Below, piece after piece: positions 1 to 7,484 of a stretch of 12,714 bases of DNA. The stretch spans positions 1 to 12,714 of the forward strand of contig JAHEEZ010000092.1 of NCBI GenBank assembly GCA_024640445.1, written 5' to 3'. The position numbers were made by a program, and so were the translations under genes. Under the pieces are notes generated by a model. It saw only the letters and a program-made list of their open reading frames with translations, ran no database searches and was not told the origin of the DNA. The first letter of the stretch is position 1; every line of letters begins with the position of its first letter. This DNA comes from Acidobacteriota bacterium (lineage in GTDB: Bacteria > Acidobacteriota > Blastocatellia > Pyrinomonadales > Pyrinomonadaceae).

Positions 1-312
1 GCCGCATACCTGAAGACACGCACGCTCTGGCTTCCTATCGGCCTCCATTTCGCGTGGAATTTCGTTCTTGGAGCCGTGTTCGGAATTGAGGTTAGCGGGC
101 TGAAGGAACTTGCGGCGGCGCCGATATTGAAAGAGTTGGACAAAGGACCGATCTGGCTGACGGGAGGAGATTACGGCCTTGAAGGCGGGCTTGCGTGCAC
201 GATCGCCCTGATCGCGGCGACCGCCGCGGTCTGGTTCGCGCCGTTCCTGAAAGCGGATGAAGAGATGATGAGACTTTCGTCGGTTCCGGAAAGGGCTGCG
301 GATGGAGATTAG
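1..312 (+). CDS. CPBP-family intramembrane metalloprotease, C-terminal fragment
   Basis: This is the last 103 residues of a plus-strand gene whose start lies outside the window; the frame is open from base 1 to the TAG at 310-312. The fragment begins with residues reading LWLPIGLHFAWNF, matching the HxxxN-type motif (H16, N20 of the fragment) in the last conserved helix of CPBP (CAAX protease and bacteriocin-processing) membrane proteins. A Gly-rich stretch follows, then a hydrophobic segment (about residues 64-80) and a short charged tail, as expected for a C-terminal membrane helix with a cytoplasmic end. In this family the His is thought to help bind the metal or form the active site; the Glu-containing motifs would be upstream and cannot be seen. 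The substrate is unknown. The gene converges on nadC across an inverted repeat. Family assignment is fairly sure, function is not. Confidence 0.75.
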   Translation, partial: AAYLKTRTLWLPIGLHFAWNFVLGAVFGIEVSGLKELAAAPILKELDKGPIWLTGGDYGLEGGLACTIALIAATAAVWFAPFLKADEEMMRLSSVPERAADGD

Positions 313-324
313 TAGTGAAGAGGA

Positions 325-423
325 TTTCACCGCAGAGGCGCGAAGGCGCAGAGGTTCTTTTTTGGAAAGACGCCGTCTTCTTTTCCGAGAAATTCTCTGC
401 GCCTTCGTGTCTCTGCGGTAAAA
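325..423. repeat. Long imperfect inverted repeat between converging genes
   Basis: The arms at 329-353 and 395-419 are complementary at 23 of 25 positions, the only differences being at the ninth to twelfth bases (GCG against ACA). The 41 bases between them contain a weaker inner stem (GGAAAGAC with GTCTTC...TTTCC around 364-386). The whole can fold as one hairpin of about 90 bases. It sits just after the plus-strand CPBP stop and 31 bases beyond the nadC stop, so it could end transcription from both sides. From memory, the arm sequence belongs to a widespread intergenic repeat type (CCGCAGAG...GCGCAGAG) found in many environmental bacteria. Its origin and function are unknown to me. Confidence 0.7.
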
Positions 424-449
424 ACCCTTTCGTGTCAAAGAAATCCCGC

Positions 450-1307
450 TCAGGAAACGCTGATCTTGAAACTGATGTCCACTGCCCGCGCTGAGTGCGT
501 CAGCATTCCGACTGAGATCAGGTCCACGCCGGCTTCCGCATAGGCCCGGACGTTCTCGAGATTCATTCCGCCCGAGGCCTCGAGCAGTACATTCGGGTTC
601 ATATCGCGCGCCATTTCTACGAGTTTCGCCGTTTCGTCCGGTGTCTGGTTGTCGAGCATCACAATATCCGCGCCTGCCTGTATGGCTTCCCTCAATTGCG
701 CCCAGTTAGTGACCTCGACTTCGATCTTGTGAAGATGGCCGGCAATGTCCTTCGCTCCCTGGACCGCCTCTTTCACTCCGCCCGCAAGCGAGATGTGATT
801 GTCCTTGATAAGCACACCGTCATCGAGGCCGAACCGATGGTTCTTGCATCCGCCGACACCGACCGCGTACTTCTCCATCATCCTCAGTCCGGGCGTGGTC
901 TTTCTTGTATCGACGACGACGGCTCCCGTTCCTTCGACGGCTTTGGCGAACTTCCTGGCAAGCGTCGCGATGCCGGACATTCTCTGGAGCAAATTCAATG
1001 CGACCCGCTCGCCCGCAAGTAGAGTGTCGGCGAACCCGTCGAGCTTTCCAAAGATCGTGCCCGAGGTGATGTGATCGCCGTCCGCGTACGAACTTTCGAT
1101 CCGGGGACTTTCGGGATCAAGATGCGCGAACACCGTATCCGCTATCCCTATCCCGCAAAGCACAAGGTCTTCCTTCGCGAGAAAACGTCCCGAACCGCGC
1201 ACCCCTTCCGGGACCGTCGAACGCGTCGTGATGTCGCCGCGGCCAAGGTCTTCAGCGAGGAAATCGCCGATATCGGCGAGCACTTCCATATTTTCCAAAA
1301 GGTTCAT
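450..1307 (-). CDS. nadC: Nicotinate-nucleotide pyrophosphorylase (carboxylating)
   Basis: Quinolinate phosphoribosyltransferase converts quinolinate and PRPP to nicotinate mononucleotide, CO2 and pyrophosphate, the entry of the de novo route into NAD synthesis; it is a cytosolic enzyme. At 285 residues it has normal family length. Visible landmarks are GRGDITT near residues 22-28 in the N-terminal domain, VVDTRKTTPG at 131-140, GGCKNHRFGLDDGVLIKDNH at 152-171 carrying the His, Arg and Lys of the substrate site, KIEVEV at 194-199, VMLDN at 216-220, and the phosphate-binding LLEASGG at 241-247. The called start has only a weak AGG 10 bases upstream; a second ATG at residue 7 (1289) is possible. 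It follows valS by 31 bases with no terminator seen, so the two are probably co-transcribed. I am confident of the identity. Confidence 0.96.
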   Translation of the reverse strand: MNLLENMEVLADIGDFLAEDLGRGDITTRSTVPEGVRGSGRFLAKEDLVLCGIGIADTVFAHLDPESPRIESSYADGDHITSGTIFGKLDGFADTLLAGERVALNLLQRMSGIATLARKFAKAVEGTGAVVVDTRKTTPGLRMMEKYAVGVGGCKNHRFGLDDGVLIKDNHISLAGGVKEAVQGAKDIAGHLHKIEVEVTNWAQLREAIQAGADIVMLDNQTPDETAKLVEMARDMNPNVLLEASGGMNLENVRAYAEAGVDLISVGMLTHSARAVDISFKISVS

Positions 1308-1338
1308 ATCGGTTAACCTGAATCATTTCAAATGACGC

Positions 1339-4020
1339 TCAGGCCAGCGCGTCAAGATTCTCCCTCAGCGCTGCCAGTTGCACCTCGATCTCTCCCGAGC
1401 GCTCGCGCACCGCGGCGACCTTGTCGGCGGGGGCGCGCTCAACGAAGTTCTTGTTCGAAAGCTGTGCGCCGAGTTTTTCACCCTCGGACTCCAGCTTCCC
1501 TATCTGCCCCTCAAGGCGCTCCCTTTCCTTTTCAAAATCAATGAGCCCTTCGAGCGGCACCGCGATCTCGGTCCCGTTGGTCAGCACTTCCTTTGCGGAA
1601 GCCTTCGGCACATCCAAAGAATCTCCGGTCACCAGCCCGCTGCTTCGTGCAAGCTTCAGTATCTGCGCGGAATTGGCTGTGAACACATCGACCGTCCCGC
1701 GATCACCCGCGATGTGAAGCGGGATCTTGACAGACGGACTGATCCTCATTTCGGCCCGTATGTTTCGAACCTTCGAAATGAGTTCGATCACCAAAGCCAT
1801 TTCCGATTCGGCGCGCTCGTCGATCAGCGACTCGTCGCCTTCCGGAAACGCCGTAAGCATTATCGTTCCACCTTTTCCGGCGTACGCGGGATGATGCAGG
1901 TTTTCGCCCGCACCGGGAAGTTTCTGCCAGAGTTCCTCGGTCAGGTACGGCATAAACGGATGAAGCAGACGCAGCGCCTGCTCGAGCACGCTCAGGATCC
2001 GGGTCCTCGCCTCCGTGTCGCCACCCGTGATCCCGTCCTTCGAAAGTTCTATGTACCAGTCACAGAAGTCGTCCCAAAAGAAATGGTAAAGAAGCTGGAC
2101 CGCCTCGTGAAAAGCGTACTTGTCGAGCGACTCACCCACCTTCTTCGCGGTCCTGTTCAACCTGGAAACGATCCACTTGTCAACCGCGGAACCCTCTTCT
2201 GCCAGGACTGCCGGATCGACCTTTGCGCCTTCCGAGTTCATCAGGCAGAATCTGGTCGCGTTCCAGATCTTGTTCGCGAAGTTCCTGAAAGACTCGACCC
2301 GTTCGTCGCGCCACGCGAAATCCATCCCGGTGGATGAGCCGGCGAGCGTCATCCGCGTCGCATCAACACCGTACTTGTCGAACACATCCAGCGGATCGAC
2401 GCCGTTGCCTTTCGTCTTCGACATCCTCTGGCCGTCCGGCGCAAGCACCGTACCCGTGATGTACACGTCGTCAAAAGGCCGCTCGTCGATGAACTTGAGC
2501 GCGGACATTACCATCCTCGAGACCCATAAGAAGATGATGTCGCGGGCGGTCACGAGAACATCGGTCGGATGGTACTTTTCGAGGTCATCGGTGGACACTC
2601 CTACACCGGTCCATCCGAGCGTCGAAAAAGACCAGAGCCACGACGAAAACCAAGTGTCGAGCACGTCCTCTTCCTGTGTAAGTTCCTTTGTTCCAGCCTT
2701 TTCCACTGCTTCTTCGAAAGTGCTCGCGACGAAGATATTTCCCTCGGCGTCGTACCAGGCGGGAATCTGGTGGCCCCACCATAGCTGTCTGGAAATAGTC
2801 CAGTCGCGGAGGTTTTCAAGCCAGTCAGTGTAAACCTTTGTGTGCGGATTCTCCGGCGTGAATTTCGGAAGGTTCGTCTTCCTCTTCAGATCAAGCGCAA
2901 GGTCGCGCATGCCTTCCATGCGGACCCACCATTGTTCGGAGATCAGAGTTTCGATCACGGTCTTGCAACGCTCGCACACAGGCAGGATCATCTCGTAATC
3001 GTCGATCTTTTCCAGAAGCCCGAGTTCCTCGAATCGCTCCACGACGAGCTGACGTGCCTTGAAACGATCGAGTCCCGCGAAGTCGACGCCCGCCTCTTCG
3101 TTCATCGTCGCGTCCGGGTTCATCACGTTGATCTGAGGCAGCGAATGCCTCAGGCCGATCTCGTAATCGTTCGGGTCGTGGGCCGGAGTGATCTTCACCG
3201 CGCCGGTGCCGAACTCAACATCGACATAGTCGTCGGCGATGATTGGTATTTCCCTTCCGGTGAGAGGCAGGGCAACGGTCTTTCCGATCATATCGGCGAA
3301 TCTTGCATCTTCCGGATTTACCGCGACCGCCGTGTCGCCTAGCATCGTCTCCGGCCGGGTTGTCGCAACGGTCAATGTCTTTCCGGTCCCTTTGACCGGG
3401 TACTTCAGGTAATACAGCTTTCCGTCCTTTTTCGCTTTGTCCTCGACCTCGAGGTCCGAAAGAACCGTCTTGTCATTCGGGCACCAGTTAACGATACGGG
3501 CTCCGCGATAGATCGACCCTTCTTCGTAAAGCGCTACAAAAACGGATGTTACGGCCTTTGAAAGCGATTCGTCCATAGTGAACCGCTCGCGCGACCAGTC
3601 CACCGAAACGCCCTCGCGGCGCATCTGCTGGAGGATCGTGCCTCCATATTTGGTCTTCCAGGCCCAGACCTTTTCTGTAAAAGCTTCGCGGCCGATCTCC
3701 TGCGGAGTCTTCTTTTCTTCTCTCCAGAGTTGGTCTGTGACCATCTTCTGCGTCGAAATTCCGGCGTGATCGATGCCGGGCAGGAAGAGCGTTTTGAAGC
3801 CCATCATCCGCTTGCGACGGGTCAGCACATCCATCAGCGTGTGCTGAAGCGCGTGTCCCATATGAAGGCTGCCGGTCACGTTAGGCGGCGGGATCACGAT
3901 GGAGAATTTTGGCGCCGCGGCATCGCCGTTCACCTCGGGCGAGAAGAATCCGCTCTCCTCCCAGACCTTGTAATGCGTCTTCTCCGCTTCCGCGGGATCG
4001 TACTGTTTCGAAAGTTCCAT
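1339..4020 (-). CDS. valS: Valyl-tRNA synthetase
   Basis: This class I synthetase charges tRNA-Val with valine in the cytoplasm. It is 893 residues long, normal for bacterial ValRS. The HIGH signature appears as HMGH at residues 53-56 after PPPNVTGSL. The editing (CP1) domain carries TTRPETM at 220-226, which supports hydrolysis of mischarged Thr-tRNA. The KMSKS loop reads RMSKT at 532-536, a conservative variant, followed by KGNGVDPLD. An anticodon-binding helical domain comes next (about 640-780), and the last 65 or so residues form the charged C-terminal coiled-coil arm typical of ValRS, ending LAALRENLDAL. No clear Shine-Dalgarno precedes the ATG. An intrinsic terminator separates it from the upstream receiver gene, so it likely has its own promoter in the 75 bases ahead of it; a TAGAAT next to the terminator U-tract is a weak candidate -10. 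No T-box leader is present. Confidence 0.98.
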   Translation of the reverse strand: MELSKQYDPAEAEKTHYKVWEESGFFSPEVNGDAAAPKFSIVIPPPNVTGSLHMGHALQHTLMDVLTRRKRMMGFKTLFLPGIDHAGISTQKMVTDQLWREEKKTPQEIGREAFTEKVWAWKTKYGGTILQQMRREGVSVDWSRERFTMDESLSKAVTSVFVALYEEGSIYRGARIVNWCPNDKTVLSDLEVEDKAKKDGKLYYLKYPVKGTGKTLTVATTRPETMLGDTAVAVNPEDARFADMIGKTVALPLTGREIPIIADDYVDVEFGTGAVKITPAHDPNDYEIGLRHSLPQINVMNPDATMNEEAGVDFAGLDRFKARQLVVERFEELGLLEKIDDYEMILPVCERCKTVIETLISEQWWVRMEGMRDLALDLKRKTNLPKFTPENPHTKVYTDWLENLRDWTISRQLWWGHQIPAWYDAEGNIFVASTFEEAVEKAGTKELTQEEDVLDTWFSSWLWSFSTLGWTGVGVSTDDLEKYHPTDVLVTARDIIFLWVSRMVMSALKFIDERPFDDVYITGTVLAPDGQRMSKTKGNGVDPLDVFDKYGVDATRMTLAGSSTGMDFAWRDERVESFRNFANKIWNATRFCLMNSEGAKVDPAVLAEEGSAVDKWIVSRLNRTAKKVGESLDKYAFHEAVQLLYHFFWDDFCDWYIELSKDGITGGDTEARTRILSVLEQALRLLHPFMPYLTEELWQKLPGAGENLHHPAYAGKGGTIMLTAFPEGDESLIDERAESEMALVIELISKVRNIRAEMRISPSVKIPLHIAGDRGTVDVFTANSAQILKLARSSGLVTGDSLDVPKASAKEVLTNGTEIAVPLEGLIDFEKERERLEGQIGKLESEGEKLGAQLSNKNFVERAPADKVAAVRERSGEIEVQLAALRENLDALA

Positions 4021-4094
4021 ATAACGTTCAGCCGGCGCTTCGGGATCCGCAAAGCCATCCGGAGTGCGGCAATTGTTCGCGCAAAAACCTGATT

Positions 4095-4144
4095 CTAAAA
4101 CAAAAGCGGCCAGTTTTCATCTTCAACGCGAAAACCAACCGCTT
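4095..4144 (-). terminator. Intrinsic terminator after the receiver/acidic-linker gene
   Basis: Read on the minus strand, 4144-4130 pairs with 4118-4104 over all 15 positions as RNA (12 Watson-Crick pairs and 3 G-U pairs) around an 11-base loop. The stem is followed directly by a T-rich run (TTGTTTTAG, including 4103-4096). It begins 24 bases past the stop of the gene ending at 4168. It should end that transcript before valS, which makes valS-nadC a separate unit. The rest of the 147-base gap (4021-4103) shows no gene. Confidence 0.8.
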
Positions 4145-4167
4145 CGGACTAAATCTGTTGTCGCCGT

Positions 4168-5613
4168 TCAGTCGTTAAATCTTTCTTCCACCATCTTTCT
4201 GATGATGATCTCGGCCATATCCGGCACTACCTCCCAGGCGATCTCGCGGACGGCCTTTTCCGAAAGTTTTTCAACCACACGGCGGGCTATCTCATCGACA
4301 AGCTCAGCAGGGATCTCTGACTGCGAAGGTTCCTCAGACACGAGTGTCTCGGGAACCGGCTGACGGATGGTGGCAGCGAACTGGTCTTCCGGTTCCGCTG
4401 AAAAAACGGGCGGTTCATCGTACGTGTCTGAATCGCTCCTGTCGATCGGGAGTTCGAGAAGTTCAGATTCGTCAAGCTCCACTGTTACAGGCGCAAATGC
4501 GGACTCATCAGCCCCTGTCGGCATATCCGGTTCATAGGATTCCGGAAGGAAATCCTCAACTGCGGACTCTTCTGCAATCGTCTGCTCCGAAAACTCGGTG
4601 GATTGATAATACGTTTGCTCGCGATAGAAGACTTCCGAGGGAGCCTGTTCTTCCGATCCATCAGCTTCCAACAGTTCTTCGGATTCGAATTGTTCCGGAG
4701 CCTGTTCAGGAATGAATTCGTCGGCTGAGAACGCGTGAGTGTGCGCATCTGCGGGCGAATCGTCGCCGCCGTCTATGAAATCAGTGTACGTTCCGCCGGC
4801 GTCCTCTGAAGCAACTACCTCCGGTTCGTCGTATCCATCCGAATCAAAACTGTATTCGCCCGGTGTTTCCTCTTCGGCTGATTCTTCCTGCTCATCATTC
4901 CCGACGTACTCGAACCGGGGTTCCTCACCCGGAACCTGATCGGCAAATTTCTCGCGCTCGTCGTATCCAGCAGATTCAAAGCTGAACTCATCCGTTTCGG
5001 TCTCACCAGACTCTTTCCGCGGCTCATCGTGATCGCCGAACCCAAAATCGTGCGCCGCAGCCCGTTCCAGTTCAACTTCTTCCTGGTCAAACTCATCGGT
5101 ATCAGCACCCATGTGCTCCGCTTCGATCGTTTCGTCTTCGAATCCCCCCGCAAATTCTAGACCGTGTGGATCAACCACCAGATCCGCACCTGAGGGGTAC
5201 TCAACTGTGTCATCAAATCTCGGAGTGTCTTCAGGCGCTCCGCTTCTCATCAATTCGTGCACCGTATCGACAAGGGCGGCTATGCTTTCAAAAGGTTTTG
5301 TCAGATGGGAGTCGGCACCGACTCTTGCGGCCTCTTCCGAATCAAACGGCTCGAACGAACCCACAAGGAGAATCACGGGTATCTTGCCTAAAGGCTCGGT
5401 AGACTTCACCTTCTCGCAGATCTCGTAGCCGTTAATTCCCGGCACGTTCACATCGGCCATCACCAGATCCGGCTGCTTCTCGCGCAGGATGTCCATCGCG
5501 GAATTTCCGTCACTGACTGCGATCACGTCGATCCCCTCGCCGGCGAATGTAAGGTTCACCACTTTTTGGATCGTCACCGAATCGTCTACCAAAAGCAAAG
5601 TGGAATTTGCCAC
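4168..5613 (-). CDS. Receiver-domain protein with long acidic linker and helical C-terminal module
   Basis: The protein has 481 residues in three parts. Residues 1-124 form a response-regulator receiver domain: acidic pair D10-D11, phosphoacceptor D54 in VMADVNVPG, and K106 in LTKPF. The usual Thr/Ser at the end of beta-4 is replaced, the segment reading PVILLVGSF with V84 there. Residues about 126-430 are strongly acidic, low in Lys and rich in Glu, Asp, Ser and Pro, almost certainly disordered, with a degenerate repeat (see findings). Residues 432-481 return to a structured pattern, ELVDEIARRVVEKL...IAWEVVPDMAEIIIRKMVEE, predicted as two amphipathic helices. There is no DNA-binding or enzymatic output domain, so an interaction or scaffold role is inferred. 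I recall similar tails on other acidobacterial and myxobacterial receivers but cannot name a family. The start is GTG, preceded by AGGAG at 10 bases. No partner kinase is visible. Confidence 0.85.
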   Translation of the reverse strand: MANSTLLLVDDSVTIQKVVNLTFAGEGIDVIAVSDGNSAMDILREKQPDLVMADVNVPGINGYEICEKVKSTEPLGKIPVILLVGSFEPFDSEEAARVGADSHLTKPFESIAALVDTVHELMRSGAPEDTPRFDDTVEYPSGADLVVDPHGLEFAGGFEDETIEAEHMGADTDEFDQEEVELERAAAHDFGFGDHDEPRKESGETETDEFSFESAGYDEREKFADQVPGEEPRFEYVGNDEQEESAEEETPGEYSFDSDGYDEPEVVASEDAGGTYTDFIDGGDDSPADAHTHAFSADEFIPEQAPEQFESEELLEADGSEEQAPSEVFYREQTYYQSTEFSEQTIAEESAVEDFLPESYEPDMPTGADESAFAPVTVELDESELLELPIDRSDSDTYDEPPVFSAEPEDQFAATIRQPVPETLVSEEPSQSEIPAELVDEIARRVVEKLSEKAVREIAWEVVPDMAEIIIRKMVEERFND

Positions 5614-5669
5614 GTATGTAGGACTCCTAATGAGAAAAAGGTATGAAAAACCGCGTTGTTCAACTCAAA

Positions 5670-5698
5670 AAACTAACATCGCCCGGATGTTTCGTCAA
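5670..5698 (-). promoter_or_regulatory. Possible promoter for the receiver/acidic-linker gene
   Basis: On the minus strand TTGACG (5698-5693) matches five of six bases of the -35 consensus. Seventeen bases later comes TAGTTT (5675-5670), a weak -10 with an upstream TG giving an extended -10 form. It lies in the 121-base gap between the two receiver genes, about 57 bases ahead of the GTG start. If real, the larger receiver gene can be expressed apart from pdxA. The consensus match is moderate and the organism's sigma factors are unknown. Confidence 0.4.
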
Positions 5699-5734
5699 GA
5701 ATCTTACAGCCGCGAAAAAATCCAGGCAGACAGT

Positions 5735-6121
5735 TCAAGTAAACATCTTCAGCATCGTCCTGAGCTGAGACGTTGTAAACGGTTTTGGAAGGAAAGCCAC
5801 GGCGCCCGCCGAAAAGCTATCCGAGGAAAATTTGGGATTATTCTCGCCCGTCATCATTATTACAGGGATGTTCATCAACCTCTTTTCCGACTGCATGTAT
5901 CTGACGAGCTCAGTCCCTTGAATATAAGGCATCACGACGTCAAAGATCGCAGCTGAAAACTTCGAATCTGACTGAAGACACTGATAGGCTTCCTTGCCGT
6001 CACGGGCAGGAACGGCGGAAAAACCCTCCTTTTCGACAATTGCCTTGACCAGCCGAAGGATCGCCGGATCGTCATCGGCGACAAGAATTAGCCTGGCAGA
6101 ATCTTCTTTTTCCTGTTCCAT
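5735..6121 (-). CDS. Stand-alone receiver-domain response regulator
   Basis: This 128-residue protein consists of a single receiver domain (CheY/Spo0F-like layout) with no output domain. Numbered from the ATG at 6121, the acidic pocket is D16-D17-D18, the phosphoacceptor is D61 in AIFDVVMP, the switch Thr is T91 in VIMMTGEN and the conserved Lys is K113 in LPKPF, so all phosphotransfer residues are present. I chose the ATG at 6121 because GTGGA lies just upstream; an in-frame GTG at 6133 would add four residues but lacks a ribosome site. It follows pdxA by 35 bases and precedes the larger receiver gene by 121 bases. It probably acts in phosphorelay or by binding a partner protein. No histidine kinase is nearby, so its input is unknown. 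Confidence 0.9.
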   Translation of the reverse strand: MEQEKEDSARLILVADDDPAILRLVKAIVEKEGFSAVPARDGKEAYQCLQSDSKFSAAIFDVVMPYIQGTELVRYMQSEKRLMNIPVIMMTGENNPKFSSDSFSAGAVAFLPKPFTTSQLRTMLKMFT

Positions 6122-6156
6122 GAGAGAATCCACAATCTGAGTTCGAAAACAGTTTA

Positions 6157-7203
6157 TCAGACTTCCGCCGATGTTGACGAATCACGGGAACCGGCGGCGA
6201 GATCAGCGGCAAGCAACACAGCGGCGACAAGGCTGGAGTGGTCCGCGACACCCTTTCCGGCTATCTCAAAGGCCGTCCCGTGATCGACCGATGTCCTGAC
6301 AAGGGGCAGTCCTAGCGTAACATTCACACCCTTTCCGAACGACAGGCATTTGACCGCGATCGTCGCCTGATCGTGATAACAGGCGATCACCCCATCGAAT
6401 TCCCCCTTGTACGCCCTCAGGAATATCGTATCAGGCGAAAAGGGACCGGAGACGTCGATATCATGGACCAGTCTGCAGGCTTCTATCGCCGGCGCGATCT
6501 CGTCCGCCTCTTCACTGCCGAACATCCCGTGTTCGGATGCGTGAGGATTGAGTCCGGCGACGGCAAGCTTGACGGGCCTTCCCAGCAGCTTTGAAAGTTC
6601 CCTGTCGGCGAATCGGATCAGTTCTATGAGCGCATCCCGCTTGACGAGTCCGATGGCTTCGATCAGCGAAAGATGCGTCGAAAGGAGTACAACCCGGAGC
6701 TGCCCGGCGAAAAAGCTCATCCGAAACTCGCGCGTTTCCGTAAGATCGGCGAGGAATTCTGTATGGCCGGGAAAATCGAAACCGCCCTCGTTCAGGGATT
6801 TCTTGTTTATGGGCGCCGTCGCCACCGCGTCGATCAGCCCGTTGCGCCACAGATCGACAGCCTCGATTATGCAGCCGGCCGCCGCTCTTCCCGCCTCCGC
6901 GGATTCCACACCGGTCACAATGCCTTCTTCGGGAATGTTCCGTAGGTCACGAACCGGAATTCCGGGGAGGTCCACGGGATCTCCTTTCGGGTTGAACTGG
7001 CGCAGTTCAATGGAAATGCCTAGTGATTCAGCCTGATCCCTGAGGAATGAAAGGTCCCCGATCAGCACCGGCTTGCAGACCTCATGGATCGAAGGGTCGG
7101 CGGTAGCCTTCAGTGCGATCTCCGGACCGATCCCTGCGGGATCCCCCATCGTGATGCCCACTACCGGCAGACCGGCGGGACCTGAAATGTCTTTCTCAGT
7201 CAT
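6157..7203 (-). CDS. pdxA: 4-hydroxythreonine-4-phosphate dehydrogenase
   Basis: PdxA oxidises 4-phosphohydroxy-L-threonine with NAD(P), and the product decarboxylates to 3-amino-1-hydroxyacetone phosphate, a precursor of pyridoxine phosphate in the DXP-dependent vitamin B6 pathway. From the ATG at 7203 the protein is 348 residues, near the usual 330. It shows GITMGDPAGIGPE at 16-28, GHTE at 146-149, and three His in the metal-ligand contexts: H177 in STHLSL, H221 in NPHASE and H277 in CYHDQA. The C-terminal part has VRTSVDHGTAFEIAGKG. The frame stays open upstream to 7377, but that extension is rich in Arg, Gly and Ser, unlike the family, and a plausible promoter lies inside it. GGGAG stands 12 bases before the chosen start. 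A short gap leads to the receiver gene, so the two are likely co-transcribed. Confidence 0.95.
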   Translation of the reverse strand: MTEKDISGPAGLPVVGITMGDPAGIGPEIALKATADPSIHEVCKPVLIGDLSFLRDQAESLGISIELRQFNPKGDPVDLPGIPVRDLRNIPEEGIVTGVESAEAGRAAAGCIIEAVDLWRNGLIDAVATAPINKKSLNEGGFDFPGHTEFLADLTETREFRMSFFAGQLRVVLLSTHLSLIEAIGLVKRDALIELIRFADRELSKLLGRPVKLAVAGLNPHASEHGMFGSEEADEIAPAIEACRLVHDIDVSGPFSPDTIFLRAYKGEFDGVIACYHDQATIAVKCLSFGKGVNVTLGLPLVRTSVDHGTAFEIAGKGVADHSSLVAAVLLAADLAAGSRDSSTSAEV

Positions 7204-7484
7204 CTGACCGCAATACTCCCAAAGCGAATATAACAGCTTTTCTCGGGTGAGTTCAGCGATTGGCCTGTGGAATCCCGGCCGGCAATTGGCCAGGGAACCT
7301 CGGGCGGCGGACTGTTTATAAACGAGAAGTGACCCGCCTGGTCCAAGAGCTGAATGATGTCCACGGGAAAACGGCACCCAAGGTCAGGTTCCCGCGCAAA
7401 GGCAAGCGGAACCCAAACTCTTAAAACAATCATCCTGTCTTGTTTCAGGGGAGGGAGTGCCTGTGTCGTACCGAAGACCAACTA
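7204..7484. other. Gene-free stretch upstream of pdxA
   Basis: Together with the repeat element beyond it, this makes a 579-base gap between pdxA and ftsZ. Open frames cross it on the minus strand, but their translations are low-complexity and unlike any family I know, so I call no gene. It holds the candidate pdxA promoter and a short imperfect hairpin (GGTTCC at 7387-7392 with GGAACC at 7408-7413) that has no T-run and is not a convincing terminator. Confidence 0.5.
7227..7235 (-). promoter_or_regulatory. Possible extended -10 promoter for pdxA
   Basis: On the minus strand the bases read TGTTATATT, an extended -10 (TGn followed by TATATT, five of six consensus). No good -35 is present at 17 bases. 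Transcription would start near 7220, giving a leader of about 17 bases that includes the GGGAG ribosome site. This agrees with the pdxA start at 7203. Confidence 0.35.

Noticed and set aside
2410..2424. RMSKT in place of KMSKS in ValRS as a possible inactivating change
   Set aside because: The catalytic second Lys is kept, and Arg and Thr are conservative replacements, with Thr common in ValRS.
2120..2833. A 237-codon plus-strand frame inside valS
   Set aside because: Serine-rich translation typical of an antisense frame, and valS is intact across it.
4021..4103. T-box or other leader riboswitch for valS
   Set aside because: The leader is only about 75 bases after the terminator, with no specifier stem or T-box sequence.
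6122..6133. GTG start four codons upstream for the small receiver
   Set aside because: No ribosome site before it, while the ATG at 6121 has GGA at a suitable distance.
7204..7377. N-terminal extension of pdxA to 7377
   Set aside because: The extra 58 residues do not look like PdxA, the family N-terminus starts just after the ATG at 7203, and a plausible promoter and ribosome site lie inside the extension.
7387..7413. Terminator hairpin upstream of pdxA
   Set aside because: The stem is short, has a bulge, and no T-run follows on either strand.
7200..7481. A 93-codon minus-strand frame overlapping the pdxA start
   Set aside because: No recognisable domain or ribosome site, and it shares a repeat-bordered, otherwise non-coding stretch.
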